This document shows, piece after piece, positions 25,301-29,688 of a stretch of 64,000 nucleotides of DNA. This DNA is from Shinisaurus crocodilurus. Its lineage: Eukaryota > Chordata > Lepidosauria > Squamata > Shinisauridae. The notes beneath the pieces are model-generated. The model saw nothing but the letters and a program-made list of their open reading frames with translations, searched no databases and had not been told where the DNA came from. Both the position numbers and the translations under genes were made by a program. The stretch is taken from assembly GCA_021292165.1 (NCBI GenBank), contig CM037877.1:25990197-26054196 (forward strand). Reading direction: 5' to 3'. Position 1 is the stretch's first letter. Each line of letters begins with the position of its first letter.

Positions 25301-26994
25301 GTAGCTCTAGTTGCTGCATTATGGAAAGTAAGTAAATACCTAGGGCTTTAAAAAAATAATTAAAGGCTTTCTTCCAGAATACATAAGCAATATTCTTTAA
25401 ACGCTATAAAAATGTTGAATAAACCACACACACACACACAGAGAATATTTTTATCCCATTGGATGCCCCTTCCATGAGGTTGTCATTTTAAGTAGCCATA
25501 TGGGATCTCCTCTTTCCTCTCCTACCAGAGGTTAGACATCATCATGGCTAAACAGTCTTTAGATATGGCTGCTCTAAACAATGATGTTGAATTGCCCCCA
25601 AACCATTCCTTAAGGTTTTTTAGCCAAGACGTTCTTCTCCATAAGCTTCTTTTCCCATTTATTTTCCCTTGTATAATTAGCTGCAACAATCTATATTTTT
25701 CATTTCTCATTGTATGACCAAAATATTCTAGTTTTCTGGGTTTTATGTGTTTTATAATTTCTTGATCTTTATACATTCTCTTTAATACTTCCTTGTTGGT
25801 CACCCTCTCAGTTCATGAAATTCATAACATCCTGCGATAAATCCACATTTCAAATGCTTCTAACTTTTTTATGGTAGTCTGTGTTAAAGTCCACGATTCC
25901 ATGCCATACAGTAGAACTGAAAATATGTAACACCATACAATGCACATTCTCAAGGCTAATTTTAAGTTTTTGTTATATATTACATTTTTCATCTTAAAAA
26001 AGTTACCAGGGCCATCTCTATTCTAACTTTTATTGCATTATTAGGATCCCACTGCTCATTCAACCAGTTTCCAAGATATTTATATTTATCAACCCACTCC
26101 ACATTTTCATTTTGAATTTTTAACTGTTTTTCTTGGACTACTTGCTTTTTACTAATTACTATGCACTTGGTTTTCTTAGCATTCATTTTAAGACCATGTT
26201 CTAAAACATAGGGGATCAAGAAACATAATTCAGATGGAGTTTGGGATATGAAACTCATAGGAAGTTTTCTCATACAGTAAGATACCTGATTAATAATGGA
26301 GCCATGTTCTTACTATGATATATGTTGGTAATTGCCACTAAAATATCTCATTTCTTAAGTTCATACTCAGTAGTAAGCCAGTTGTTTCCCACCCAAACAG
26401 TTGGAACTTGAGAACTATTTTTCAGAGAGCTGCTAAGAAATCAGCTTTGCAGTTACCTATGGCCAGGCAATCCCCCTGCCCTCCCCCCCCCCCCAGTGCA
26501 GCCAAAAGATTGGAAGTTTTTGCTTCTGTTTTTAACTAACTGTGCTTTGCTGTTCTGTCCAAACCCAGACAAACTGTAGTTAGTCTTACCTATCATTCAG
26601 AGAAACAAGCCAGGATCAGCAAACACAGTTTGATGTTAGCTTGTTTCCCCTAAATCATTGTTAAAACTAACCACAGTTTGTCTGGGTTTGAACCATTGTT
26701 AGTTGAAACATAGTTTAGCATTACATCCAAATGCTGCCTATGTGTGCATATAACAGAGAAATGTCAGTGGTTGTAATAACCAAATGTGTGAACTGGCCTT
26801 AGGTTGCATATTATTGATCTTTGATATCTATATATCTATACACACACACACACAAACACCAACATGTATTTATCCATTTTAAAAAATTCTCAAATTTCTT
26901 ACAGCTTGGTTTCTTCAAGCGAAAATATGAGAAAATGGCAAAGGATGTGGAAGACATGGATGAAATTACAGAACTCACTAAGGACAGAGAATGA
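1006..26994 (+). CDS. ITGA2: Integrin alpha-2, C-terminal 400 residues (12 exons)
   Basis: Integrin alpha-2 pairs with beta-1 as a plasma-membrane receptor for collagen and laminin. The visible exons are 1006..1085, 2079..2217, 3630..3722, 6287..6363, 7658..7741, 8403..8505, 9040..9150, 12151..12255, 15204..15317, 18774..18863, 25211..25327 and 26905..26994. Together they give 1203 nt: 400 codons plus TGA, open throughout, with AG/GT at every internal boundary. The product covers calf-1/calf-2 leg sequence, one transmembrane helix (VGIVIGSVLLGLLLLVALVA) and a short tail opening with GFFKRKYEKM, the alpha-subunit membrane-proximal motif. Identity as alpha-2 rests on PFVKDCGEDEVCITDLVLEV, ENLFFAS-like KNLFFASSSSP, TRIWNGTFAA and the tail. 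The propeller, I-domain and thigh exons lie upstream of the window. MOCS2 follows convergently, as known in other vertebrates. Coordinates are gene-level and include introns. Confidence 0.95.
1497..2004 (-). mobile_element. Tc1/mariner-like deletion derivative
   Basis: This 508-bp element has terminal inverted repeats CAGTGCCTTGCAGAAGTATT at the left and the matching AATACTTCTGCAAGGCACTG at the right. It is flanked by TA on both sides (1495-1496 and 2005-2006), the Tc1/mariner target-site duplication. The minus strand around 1560-1730 carries a decayed C-terminal transposase remnant in broken frames: a run resembling ELEQFCQEEW, then a part resembling 'RL.AVI.AKG..TKY'. It is non-autonomous and sits in an ITGA2 intron. 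Confidence 0.88.
2079..2217 (+). CDS. ITGA2: ITGA2 exon (calf-1; NKRLIFNVKL, KNLFFAS)
   Basis: The exon begins after TTAACAG, completes the split Gly codon and reads KQFIVSSKNKRLIFNVKLRN, ending ...KNLFFASSSSP in phase 0 before GTACGT. The 139-nt length keeps the frame from the preceding phase-2 boundary. Confidence 0.92.
2272..2303 (+). repeat. (TTG)n microsatellite
   Basis: About ten TTG/TGT units lie in the ITGA2 intron, 55 bp after the exon donor. Confidence 0.9.
2438..2525 (+). repeat. Foldback repeat, GGGAGTAAG/GCAATCCTA family, degenerate
   Basis: The text 'accatggagttcaataggactcagtccctagtaagtgtgtttaggattgcagcc' is half of a family found ten or more times here. Its full form reads GCAATCCTATACACACTTACCTGGGAGTAAGYCCCATTGAA and folds back to TTCAATGGGACTTACTTCTGAGTAGAC...GGATTGCA. 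Confidence 0.7.
2742..2857 (+). repeat. 5S-rRNA-derived SINE with CR1-like tail, 5'-truncated
   Basis: ATTACTTGGATGGGAGACC is the 3' part of the 5S rRNA sequence. It continues directly into a CR1-type tail: TTGAGCAGGGGGTTGGACTTG, CCTTCCAACTCTATGA and ATCTATGA repeats. The 5' 5S half is missing or decayed. Fuller copies lie at 15.8-16.4, 58.1 and 58.6 kb. Confidence 0.8.
2878..3150 (+). repeat. GGGTTGGATCCAGA foldback-family repeat
   Basis: It starts AGGGTTGGATCCAGACTACTC and ends near CCACAGCTGGATCTCACA. These terminal GGATCC words, facing inward, recur at 12.4, 28.4, 30.7, 31.0 and 31.4 kb. It is intronic and class-unassigned. Confidence 0.55.
3630..3722 (+). CDS. ITGA2: ITGA2 exon (NGSEVSCQ)
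   Basis: This 93-nt, phase 0/0 exon has acceptor TTACATTTAG and donor AAG|GTATAT. It reads ANGSEVSCQMTAIQHFVVCQ then ISYPVFKRNQK. Two cysteines flank a short strand as in integrin calf domains. Confidence 0.9.
4880..5605 (-). mobile_element. L1-like LINE fragment (antisense), degenerate
   Basis: Read on the minus strand, the segment carries a CWRC...(H)MFWQCP-like knuckle region in broken frames (CWRCNTA at about 5460-5500, then SPICFGNAHRPLLFGRR). This resembles the C-terminal cysteine motif of L1-type ORF2 proteins. An A-rich 3' end lies at 4880-4985 on the plus-strand side. It contains frameshifts and a local ~23-bp duplication (GTATTACACCTCCAACA at 5434 and 5466). Confidence 0.55.
5757..5893 (+). 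repeat. Foldback MITE, CCAGATGTT...GGACTACAACTCCCAT family
   Basis: The left arm GTGCCCTCCAGATGTTTTGGACTACAACTCCCAT faces ATGGGAGCTGTAGCCCACAACATCTGGAAGACACC. Other copies lie at 15.45, 36.66, 39.14, 39.58 and 49.83 kb. The 39.1-kb copy has hAT-like ends (CAGGG...CCCTG) and a near-perfect 8-bp target duplication. Confidence 0.75.
6287..6363 (+). CDS. ITGA2: ITGA2 exon (SFDINFNFNLKSLQNLA)
   Basis: The acceptor is TTTTGCTTAG and the donor AG|GTACAG. It reads VSFDINFNFNLKSLQNLAVL then NFQAV and ends in phase 2. This corresponds to the conserved 'INFDFNLQNLQNQA' strand of alpha-2. Confidence 0.9.
6415..7560. repeat. LINE-like interspersed repeat (CR1/L2-type), split by a Sauria SINE
   Basis: Both sides of the SINE at 6631-6853 belong to one older repeat. 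One flank has ATTTACTACCCCACCCTTTAGG; the other has GGGCAGCCCCATATATAGCGTG and TTACAGTAATCTAGCCTCGAGG. The latter motif is widespread in reptile genomes. I cannot assign the clade firmly; no intact frame remains. Confidence 0.5.
6631..6853 (+). mobile_element. Sauria-type tRNA-derived SINE, copy 1
   Basis: It has a tRNA-like pol III head, with an A-box region GCGTAGTGGTCAGAGTG and B-box region GGTTCTAGTCC. A conserved body follows (CACTGGGTGACTTTGGGCCA, CTCACAGGGTTGTTGTGAGG), then a GCCGCCTTGGGTTCC tail ending in ATAATAAATA. It is inserted in an older LINE-like repeat. Confidence 0.9.
7658..7741 (+). CDS. ITGA2: ITGA2 exon (VNLTVPLRYDAELHLT)
   Basis: The acceptor is TTTATATAG. It reads SASNEEDDTNNQVNLTVPLR then YDAELHLT and ends in phase 2 (GG|GTAACT). 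It contains an N-L-T glycosylation sequon. The boundary corresponds to the start of calf-2. Confidence 0.92.
8403..8505 (+). CDS. ITGA2: ITGA2 exon (FTSMNLYEVYNDVNVPSMV)
   Basis: The acceptor is TTTCTGCTCAG and the donor AAG|GTTGGT. It reads FTSMNLYEVYNDVNVPSMVN then HFDEIGPAFNFSVK, with an N-F-S sequon. The frame is kept from the previous phase-2 boundary (103 nt). Confidence 0.92.
9040..9150 (+). CDS. ITGA2: ITGA2 exon (VTRGNMPVNTASLKIHIP)
   Basis: This 111-nt, phase 0/0 exon follows TTTATTTTTCAG and ends at CAG|GTGAAG. It reads VTRGNMPVNTASLKIHIPKH then SAANNPLMYVTAVRTSQ, matching the calf-2 'IHIP...NPLMYLT' segment of alpha-2. Confidence 0.92.
9359..9700 (+). mobile_element. Penelope-like retroelement fragment
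   Basis: The frame at about 9410-9600 reads KYIDDVFFIW-like text after a shift, then SEKEGDLQNFFRWVNSIDVN, IHCNSRDIHFLDLTI. This is the YIDD reverse-transcriptase box and following FLD strand of Penelope-like elements. It is followed by CCTGAAGAAGGGCCATACTC, another hallmark. It is 5' truncated and inactive. Confidence 0.75.
9756..9827 (+). repeat. GCAATCCTATACACACTTACC foldback, left half (split by a hAT element)
   Basis: The foldback arm GCAATCCTATACACACTTACCTGAGAGTAAG runs to TTAATGGGACTTACTTCAGAGTAGAC, where the hAT element at 9828-10735 interrupts it. A second copy follows at about 10764-10845. The hAT insertion is therefore younger than this repeat. Confidence 0.8.
9828..10735 (+). mobile_element. 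hAT-family non-autonomous transposon, copy A (908 bp)
   Basis: Terminal inverted repeats are (C/T)AGTGATGGCGAACC and GGTTCGCCATCACTG. A perfect 8-bp target duplication GAGTAGAC lies at 9820-9827 and 10736-10743, diagnostic of hAT elements. No transposase frame survives. Copy B at 43571-44490 is the same element in opposite orientation. Confidence 0.95.
10764..10845 (+). repeat. GCAATCCTATACTCATTTACC foldback repeat
   Basis: The left arm GCAATCCTATACTCATTTACCTGGGAATGAGTCCCATTAA folds back onto TTCAATAGGACTTCCTTTAGGATTGC. Same family as at 2.4, 9.8, 18.4, 28.9, 41.8, 42.4 and 51.2 kb. Confidence 0.8.
11818..12033 (-). repeat. 'ATGCTGGATCAGA' interspersed repeat, reverse copy
   Basis: The reverse complement carries AAGAGCCATGCTGGATCAGACC, the 'CACAGTGGCCACCAGCTGCCC' and 'GGAGGTAGCATATAGCC' landmarks shared with copies at 40330-40620 and 58783-59090. 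Family not assigned; probably the 3' part of a LINE. Confidence 0.75.
12151..12255 (+). CDS. ITGA2: ITGA2 exon (GSDISCDALINPYKIGQ)
   Basis: This 105-nt, phase 0/0 exon has acceptor CTCTTTCTAG and donor CTG|GTGAGT. It reads GSDISCDALINPYKIGQQGY then AVSFRKENFKTLKEL, aligning with the 'DISCNADINPLKIGQ' part of alpha-2. The cysteine begins the calf-2 disulfide cluster. Confidence 0.93.
12366..12563 (+). repeat. GGATCCAGA-ended repeat
   Basis: It begins GGGCTGGATCCAGATTTAAGCTGG and ends GCTAGATCCAGCCCA, so the ends form an inverted repeat. The body (CTTCCCCACCCCTCC, GCAGGAGACCCTGC-like words) matches copies at 28404-28662 and 30748-30960. Confidence 0.7.
12608..12946 (+). mobile_element. hAT-like MITE (339 bp) with 8-bp target duplication
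   Basis: The element starts CAGTGCTGGCTCCAGGC and ends GACACCAGCCCTG. Perfect 8-bp direct repeats TCTGGAAC flank it at 12600-12607 and 12947-12954. A reverse, more decayed copy occupies about 60596-60970. Apparent frames of 80-100 aa inside are by-products of this repeat. Confidence 0.88.
13409..13620 (+). mobile_element. Sauria-type SINE, copy 2
   Basis: It has the head GCCAGTGTGGCGTAGTGGTT, a B-box-like GGTTCTAGTC, a body CTCACAGGGTTGTTG, and an AATATAATAAATAAAAATAA tail. A short internal deletion removes part of the body after 'CTCACTG'. Confidence 0.9.
13840..14420. other. Unassigned repeat-like intronic stretch
   Basis: This moderately GC-richer segment between a SINE and a foldback has no frame resembling a known protein. 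The composition and the text near 14000-14080 (CTGTTTATTCACTTAGCAAG) make an old LTR remnant possible, but I see no paired LTR. Confidence 0.3.
14428..14555 (+). repeat. Palindromic MITE (CAACTCCCAGCATTCCCCAGC family), copy 1
   Basis: The arm CAATCCTATGCATATTTAGAC...CTACAACTCCCAACATTCCCCAGCC faces GGCATGCTGGGAATTGTAGGA...GTCTAAACATGCATAGGATTG. Right flank GTGCCCTTAATC. Better-preserved copies lie at 24.24 and 54.21 kb. Confidence 0.85.
14645..15180 (+). mobile_element. L2/CR1-clade LINE 3' end, 5'-truncated, copy 1
   Basis: A continuous frame (14645-15022) reads like the C-terminal end of an L2-type reverse transcriptase: HWLPVACRAEFKVLVLTFK, AFSVAAPTLWNSLPSDLRHA, SFRRALKTWLFRREYGVG. A 3' UTR follows with CATCGCCCAGGGTGGCC and a tail of TAAATAAATAAATAAAT. 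The frame is still open, suggesting a young insertion; it lies 24 bp upstream of an ITGA2 exon. Confidence 0.85.
15204..15317 (+). CDS. ITGA2: ITGA2 exon (NCKNVKCDTITCKLKD; TRIWNGTFAA)
   Basis: This 114-nt exon, phase 0/0, has acceptor TTATCTGGAAG and donor GCT|GTAAGT. It reads NCKNVKCDTITCKLKDIALK then AEYYVNVSTRIWNGTFAA. Three cysteines form part of the calf-2 disulfides. Sequons N-V-S and N-G-T match conserved alpha-2 glycosylation sites. Confidence 0.95.
15604..15664 (+). repeat. Half of a palindromic GCAATCCTATGC MITE
   Basis: GGCGCAATCCTATGCAAGTTTAGACC...TTTACAACTCCCAGCATGCCA is the left arm of the MITE at 14428; the right arm is absent. Confidence 0.75.
15898..16336 (+). mobile_element. 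L2-like LINE 3' end nested in the 5S SINE
   Basis: The frame reads TRLTGTTQRTFSSAAPRLWN then GLPEEIRQLTSLLEFKKAIR, TDLFRQAYPAEF*, an L2-type RT C-terminus. It is followed by CCCCGCCTCGATCTAGACGG and a long (ATT)n tail (16279-16335). Confidence 0.85.
16279..16335 (+). repeat. (ATT)n microsatellite as LINE tail
   Basis: About 19 ATT units end the L2 copy and abut the interrupted 5S SINE. Confidence 0.95.
16905..17645 (+). repeat. Large foldback element interrupted by an L2 fragment
   Basis: The outer arm GCCCTATTCAGG(CATTCTGAACCTGAA)TAGAGCAAACAT at 16905-16944 pairs with GTTTGCTCTGTTCAGGTTCAGAACACCTGAATAGGG near 17599-17634. Inner arms of ~60 bp (TCAACTCATGG at 17398 to CTCTCCA at 17456; TGGAGAGC at 17498 to CATGAGTTGA at 17559) also pair. 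An L2 3' end occupies 16955-17390 between the outer and inner left arms. Confidence 0.75.
16955..17390 (+). mobile_element. L2-like LINE 3' fragment
   Basis: Translation gives RLESTRRRAFGVAAPFLWNS then LPLEARQALILCC, LLKTSLFQCYF, matching the conserved C-terminal block of the other copies. The tail is ACTATAAATAAATAAATT. Confidence 0.8.
18101..18267 (+). mobile_element. hAT-like MITE (167 bp) with perfect 8-bp target duplication
   Basis: Ends are CAGGGCTGGTGCAAGGCAG and GGTAGCACCGGCCCTG. Direct repeats CATACAAT lie at 18093-18100 and 18268-18275. The internal arms TGCCCTAGGCA and TGCGCCCTAGGCAGCTGCC are partly complementary. Confidence 0.92.
18372..18584 (+). repeat. Two GGGACTTACT...GGATTGCAGCC foldback halves
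   Basis: Two copies of the right half of the GCAATCCTAT...GTAAG family lie around 18372-18452 and 18512-18584, separated by (GAT)n at 18490-18512. Confidence 0.7.
18774..18863 (+). CDS. ITGA2: ITGA2 exon (VQLSASAEIDTHNSDLF)
   Basis: This 90-nt exon, phase 0/0, has acceptor TTTTTCTATTTCAG and donor TCA|GTGAGT. It reads SAFQSVQLSASAEIDTHNSD then LFAPGENSIS, the last calf-2 strand before the membrane linker. Confidence 0.9.
19428..19790 (+). mobile_element. Second tRNA-derived SINE family, split by a foldback
   Basis: The head (GATAGAGCACCTGCTTTACA, B-box GGTTCGATCCC) and body (CATCTCCAGGTAGGGCT) run to 19548. The tail (CATGGTCTGACTCAGTATAAGACAGC) resumes at 19752. Between them is the GGGTTCAGACAACAC foldback. 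Despite the tRNA look it lacks a folded cloverleaf and CCA context, so it is not a tRNA gene. Confidence 0.8.
19549..19752 (+). repeat. GGGTTCAGACAACAC / AACCCACAC foldback, copy 1
   Basis: The start is ACTGGGTTCAGACAACACGATAACCCACACTC. Several direct and inverted AACCC(A/C)/GGGTT words (ATGGGTTGTTCATGG twice at 19720-19755) form a foldback. The same family lies at 21608-21800 and 50275-50455. Confidence 0.7.
19800..21235. other. ITGA2: ITGA2 intron; GC-richer unassigned repeat-like segment
   Basis: A 212-codon open frame (19596-20234) spans known repeats and matches no protein I recognise. The segment 20640-21060 contains two copies of 'CATCCTAACAGCACCTATGG' (also at 19164 and 20855), indicating another interspersed repeat. 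No exon is supported. Confidence 0.4.
21236..21440 (+). repeat. 'TTGCTGGATCAGATCAATAG' interspersed repeat
   Basis: It shares ATAAGAGCCTTGCTGGATCAG, GTCTAGTCCAG and TATTCTGTTTCC with the repeats at 40330 and 58783, then diverges. Confidence 0.65.
21595..21955 (-). mobile_element. tRNA-derived SINE (second family), minus strand, with foldback insertion
   Basis: The minus strand reads GTAGAGCACCTGCTTTCCATGC, a B-box-like GGTTCAATCCC, then CATCTCCAGGTAGGGCTGTG. A foldback (21608-21800) with GGGTTCAGACAACACAATAACCC ends interrupts its 3' part, and 'GGCAGCTTCCTACGTTCC' lies beyond it. Confidence 0.8.
22188..22269 (+). repeat. Tandem duplication, 2 x 41 bp
   Basis: CCATTCCTTTAGATCTGTGT...CTGGTCAT occurs twice head-to-tail with one difference (CAATATG versus CAAGATG). 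Confidence 0.95.
22431..22873 (+). repeat. Stem-loop-train repeat, copy 2
   Basis: It starts GCACAATCCTATG and ends CGTAGGATTGCACCC. Ordered stems: CCTATGTCCTGTAGAC/..CTAGAGGACCATAGG; CTCCAAGGTCG/CGACCTCAGAG; and CAGTTAGACGGCC-AAAATC-GGCTGTCTAGCTG. It sits in the long ITGA2 intron 18864-25210. Confidence 0.85.
22874..25210. other. ITGA2: ITGA2 intron, mostly non-repetitive to the eye
   Basis: Apart from one palindromic MITE (24236-24392) and poly-G/poly-C runs (23823, 24547), I see no gene, RNA or recognisable element. It ends in TTTCTTTTCAG, the acceptor of the transmembrane exon. Confidence 0.6.
24236..24392 (+). repeat. Palindromic MITE, copy 2 (with duplicated left tip)
   Basis: The left tip GGGCACAA(A)TACTATACATGTTT is present twice in tandem. 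The arm CCTACAACTCCCAGTATACTTCAGCC then folds onto GGGGAATGCTTGAAGTTGTAGGACTTTTTCTGTCTAAACATGCATAGGATTGCACCC. Left flank TTTAA. Confidence 0.88.
25211..25327 (+). CDS. ITGA2: ITGA2 transmembrane exon
   Basis: This 117-nt exon, phase 0/0, follows TTTCTTTTCAG and ends AAA|GTAAGT. It reads IPATITKPNEKSEVP (extracellular linker), then VGIVIGSVLLGLLLLVALVA and ALWK. The helix carries a G-x-x-x-G-like GIVIGSVLLG face, as integrin alpha transmembrane segments do. Confidence 0.96.
25500..26275 (-). mobile_element. Non-LTR retrotransposon RT fragment, frame-broken
   Basis: The minus strand reads GLKMNAKKTKCIVISKKQVV, ...WVDKYKYLGNWLNEQWDP (about 26235-26040) and then, in another frame, RKLEYFGHTMRNEKYRLLQL, RTSWLKNLKEWFGGNSTSLF, RAAISKDCLAMMMSNLW (25803-25525). 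This is reverse-transcriptase thumb and C-terminal sequence of a LINE. I cannot assign the clade. It has frameshifts and is inactive. Confidence 0.85.
26565..26720 (+). repeat. Foldback with AACCACAGTTTGTCTGGGTTTG arms
   Basis: CCAAACCCAGACAAACTGTAGTTAGTC at 26559-26585 is inverted as GTTAAAACTAACCACAGTTTGTCTGGGTTTG at 26659-26689. Related arms occur at 33.1-33.4, 34.0-34.4 and 43.35-43.53 kb. Confidence 0.75.
26905..26994 (+). CDS. ITGA2: ITGA2 last coding exon (GFFKR tail)
   Basis: After TTTCTTACAG the exon reads LGFFKRKYEKMAKDVEDMDE then ITELTKDRE and TGA. GFFKR is the integrin alpha membrane-proximal motif that clasps the beta tail. The tail end differs from mammalian alpha-2, which stops soon after the TEL motif; here TELTKDRE adds several charged residues. 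Confidence 0.97.
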   Translation, partial: LGFFKRKYEKMAKDVEDMDEITELTKDRE

Positions 26995-27464
26995 ATACTG
27001 TAGTAATAATACTTTGTGCACCAACCCTCTGAGCCACAAGCAATGCTTGCAATCACACTGGTTCAACTTCTCTGAGTGCCTTACAGATTATTGTGATGTT
27101 TCACTCTTCTTTTTTTCAATGAAAATGTCTTATTGTATTTTTTATAGATGTAAATATTTTATATGTGCTATTTTATTTTAGTACTAACTGCTGGTCGGTT
27201 TGGGGTTCTGTTTACAGGGCTTTAAAATATTTTTTCTTGTATGTTTTTATATTTTATTAATACACTCTGAAGTGGCAGGACCAGAGGCAGGAACACTGAA
27301 CTGTGCCAGAAATGCTCTGTTGTTTATATAATTGACATGTTTTAATTTTTGGTTTGTGGTCCAGAGAGTTCCATGAGGTATACAAAAGGCTTACGTGTAT
27401 CCAGCGAAGCCAACAGCAGCAGCACACTCATTGCCTTCACCTCCCTGAACCTTTAAATCCCTAA

Positions 27465-27912
27465 GGGCGCAATCCTATGGCCCTCCAACCTTGCCTGGGG
27501 CGTCATAGGATAATTCAGACTCCCCATTGTGACCTCAGAAATCCCTTCTGAGGTCGCAGTGGGGAGTCTGAGCACAGAGCGCTCGCCCCCCCAACCTTGT
27601 CGCTGGCGTGGGTCTTTCTGGACCGGCAGGAAACTGAAGAAGGAAGATGGTATTCGGTTCCCGGGGGGGGGGGGGCATTGCCAGGGGCAGGGAGGAACAA
27701 GGCACTGCCATCTTATGATGAAGCCAGGCAGTGCCTTAGCCTCCTTGGGAGGTGTAAAACATCTAGATGGCCGAAATTGACCATCTAGATGTTTTTGAGG
27801 GCGAGGGAAGCGCAGCAGCAATCCTATCCACTGCACACCTCCCACACTCAATAGGATGGTCATAATCTTCCAGGTTTGTAAGGCTGCGGGCACCCACATA
27901 GGATGTGGCTGT
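27465..27912 (+). repeat. Stem-loop-train repeat, copy 3
   Basis: It starts GGGCGCAATCCTATGG. It contains the long stem CAGACTCCCC...GACCTCAGAA-ATCCC-TTCTGAGGTC...GGGGAGTCTG (27518-27571). A perfect 15-bp stem AAAACATCTAGATGG / CCATCTAGATGTTTT lies at 27756-27770 and 27781-27795. A G run of 13 sits at 27662-27675. Confidence 0.88.
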
Positions 27913-28403
27913 AAATGGCTTAGGACCTGGCTATCTAAGGGACTGCCTGTCTCATTAGAAGCCTGTCCAGTTATTAAGAGTTGCAGGAGTGGCTCTCCTA
28001 AGGGCACCATTGCCCACGAAGACCCATTTGCTTCCTCCTGTGCCACTCCTAAACTGTGAATGCACTCCTTCAAGAACTGATTGGCCCCCCACTCTCTTGG
28101 CATTTAGCTTATGAATACACATCTTTTTAATTCAGCCTTTTAAATTACGGTATGTACTTTTAATGTTTTACTGTTTTTAATGTTCTTGTTGAAGTGAGCA
28201 GGGTGGGAAGAAAATCTTTTAGATGTCTTTAGGATCAAGGTACCATCATTTGAAGATTCCGTCTTCCAGTGCTTGATTATACAGATGGTAGTTCATTAGG
28301 CCCTTAGAACAATTTGTGTGTTAATGATTGTAATGTGTGTTAATGACTGTGGTTGTCATGTATTTCCACTAAACCACAGTGTTGCCTTTTAAAGACTCAA
28401 TGG

Positions 28404-28662
28404 GTTGGAACTAGATTTATGCTGGATCATCTGCAATGTTAGAAGTGGGCTTTCCTGCCCTCCTTCCCTCCCCCCTCCAGCCCCCTGAAAATGCTGCACA
28501 TGGGGGCAGGAGACCCTGCTGAATGGCCGCCTTGAGTGCCATTCTTCGGTAGAAAGGTGGGGTACAAATCAAATAAATGGGATGAGGGGGGTCCCTAAAA
28601 ATTGGGCAGGACTTTGTGAGTGCAGGCCTTCGTCTTGCAGAAAGCAGATCCTTGATCCAACC
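28404..28662 (+). repeat. GGATCC-ended repeat
   Basis: It begins GGGTTGGAACTAGATTTATGCTGGATC and ends GCAGATCCTTGATCCAACC. It is homologous to 12366-12563 and 30748-30985. A short insertion near 28530-28580 (GGTGGGGTACAAATCAAATAAATG) resembles a LINE/SINE tail. Confidence 0.7.
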
Positions 28663-28937
28663 TGATAAGTGGTTAATTTCCTGTCACTGAGAATATTGTT
28701 ATTGCACTTTTCAACTGGCACAAACCTGCAATCCTGCTGCAAATTTGATGTAAGTATGTAGCTTTATAATATGCAGACTTTTTTTTTTACTTATTTAAAA
28801 TGTGTTTTATTACAGGATTCCATAAAGCATTATTTTAATTGGACGTGAAGCAACGTTAAGTGTCACAACAGAATCGGTACTGATTTCAAATGGACGTTGC
28901 AAAGGCAACATTACTCAACTGTTAGCTAGGGTAAAGC

Positions 28938-29012
28938 TATAATCCTGTACCCACTTACCTGGGAGTAAGACCGATGGATGGGACTTACTTCTGAATGGAT
29001 ATGTATAGGTAT
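28938..29012 (+). repeat. GCAATCCTAT...GGGAGTAAG foldback-family copy
   Basis: ATAATCCTGTACCCACTTACCTGGGAGTAAGACCGATGG faces GGGACTTACTTCTGAATGG. Confidence 0.7.
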
Positions 29013-29540
29013 TTGGTGTTAAGGGAGTAGAGATGAGTTTTATGACCGACTCCCTCTTCCACAGCTTCTCTTCTCTCATATGTCAGTTCTCCCCCTCCTT
29101 TAAGTTATGTTCTTATCCATTAGTTAAAGGCAGTTATATTTGACTATCTCTACTCATAGGTAACACAAACTTGAGCCTGCTTCAAACTCAGCCTTTGGAA
29201 CCCAGAATTCTTTAATCCTAGTTAATGTCACAGCTACCGCTAAAATTGCTTCAGCCTTAGAGGCAAAACATTTGAAACCTGGGACCTGAGTTACCTATAA
29301 TACAGGGTAATATTTATTCAAAACTACAAAGCCGAGAATGTGGGCTTCAGGTAAATTGTGTGTTCGTCCCACCTTACCCCATCTATGTGTACATTTTCAC
29401 TGTCTTTAAATACAGTGCATAGAGCCTTCCCTTTTTATAAGGTATGTTCAGGTGTAATAAATTTTGCCTCCATGTATGTATATTTGCACTTTGTTCTATA
29501 GAATGTCAAAACAACTGATGTACTGAAGTGGGCATGTTTA

Positions 29541-29546
29541 AATAAA
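29541..29546 (+). terminator. ITGA2: Candidate ITGA2 polyadenylation signal AATAAA
   Basis: AATAAA lies 2.55 kb after the ITGA2 stop, followed within 40 bp by a TTCTTGAGTAAATTTG stretch. It is the last plus-strand AATAAA before the large inverted duplication at 29689. Inferred, not proven. Confidence 0.55.
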
Positions 29547-29688
29547 GACTGAGCTTCTTGAGTAAATTTGAAATAAGCCTAGTGTAGACGTTTAATGCTC
29601 ATCACGAAATTCCATTTTCTACACACCTGTTCACTGTTGGTAAACCCTGTACTCTACTGCATCTTCCTATGGTTGGATAGTTTCTCGT

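Larger units (their letters stand above)
26995..29565 (+). other. ITGA2: Probable ITGA2 3' UTR
   Basis: This follows the stop without a visible intron. It carries a stem-loop-train repeat (27465-27912), an L2-like remnant (about 27915-28225) and two foldback repeats. AT-rich text at 29400-29560 ends with AATAAA at 29541. The long 3' UTR is consistent with what is known of ITGA2 mRNA, but the end is inferred from the signal only. Confidence 0.55.

Noticed and set aside
25500..26275. Assignment of the LINE fragment to BovB
   Set aside because: The WLKNLKEWFG C-terminal block does not fit what I recall of BovB; clade left open.
27453..28103. 216-codon minus-strand frame
   Set aside because: Lies across a stem-loop repeat and an L2-like remnant in the presumed ITGA2 3' UTR; proline-rich by composition.
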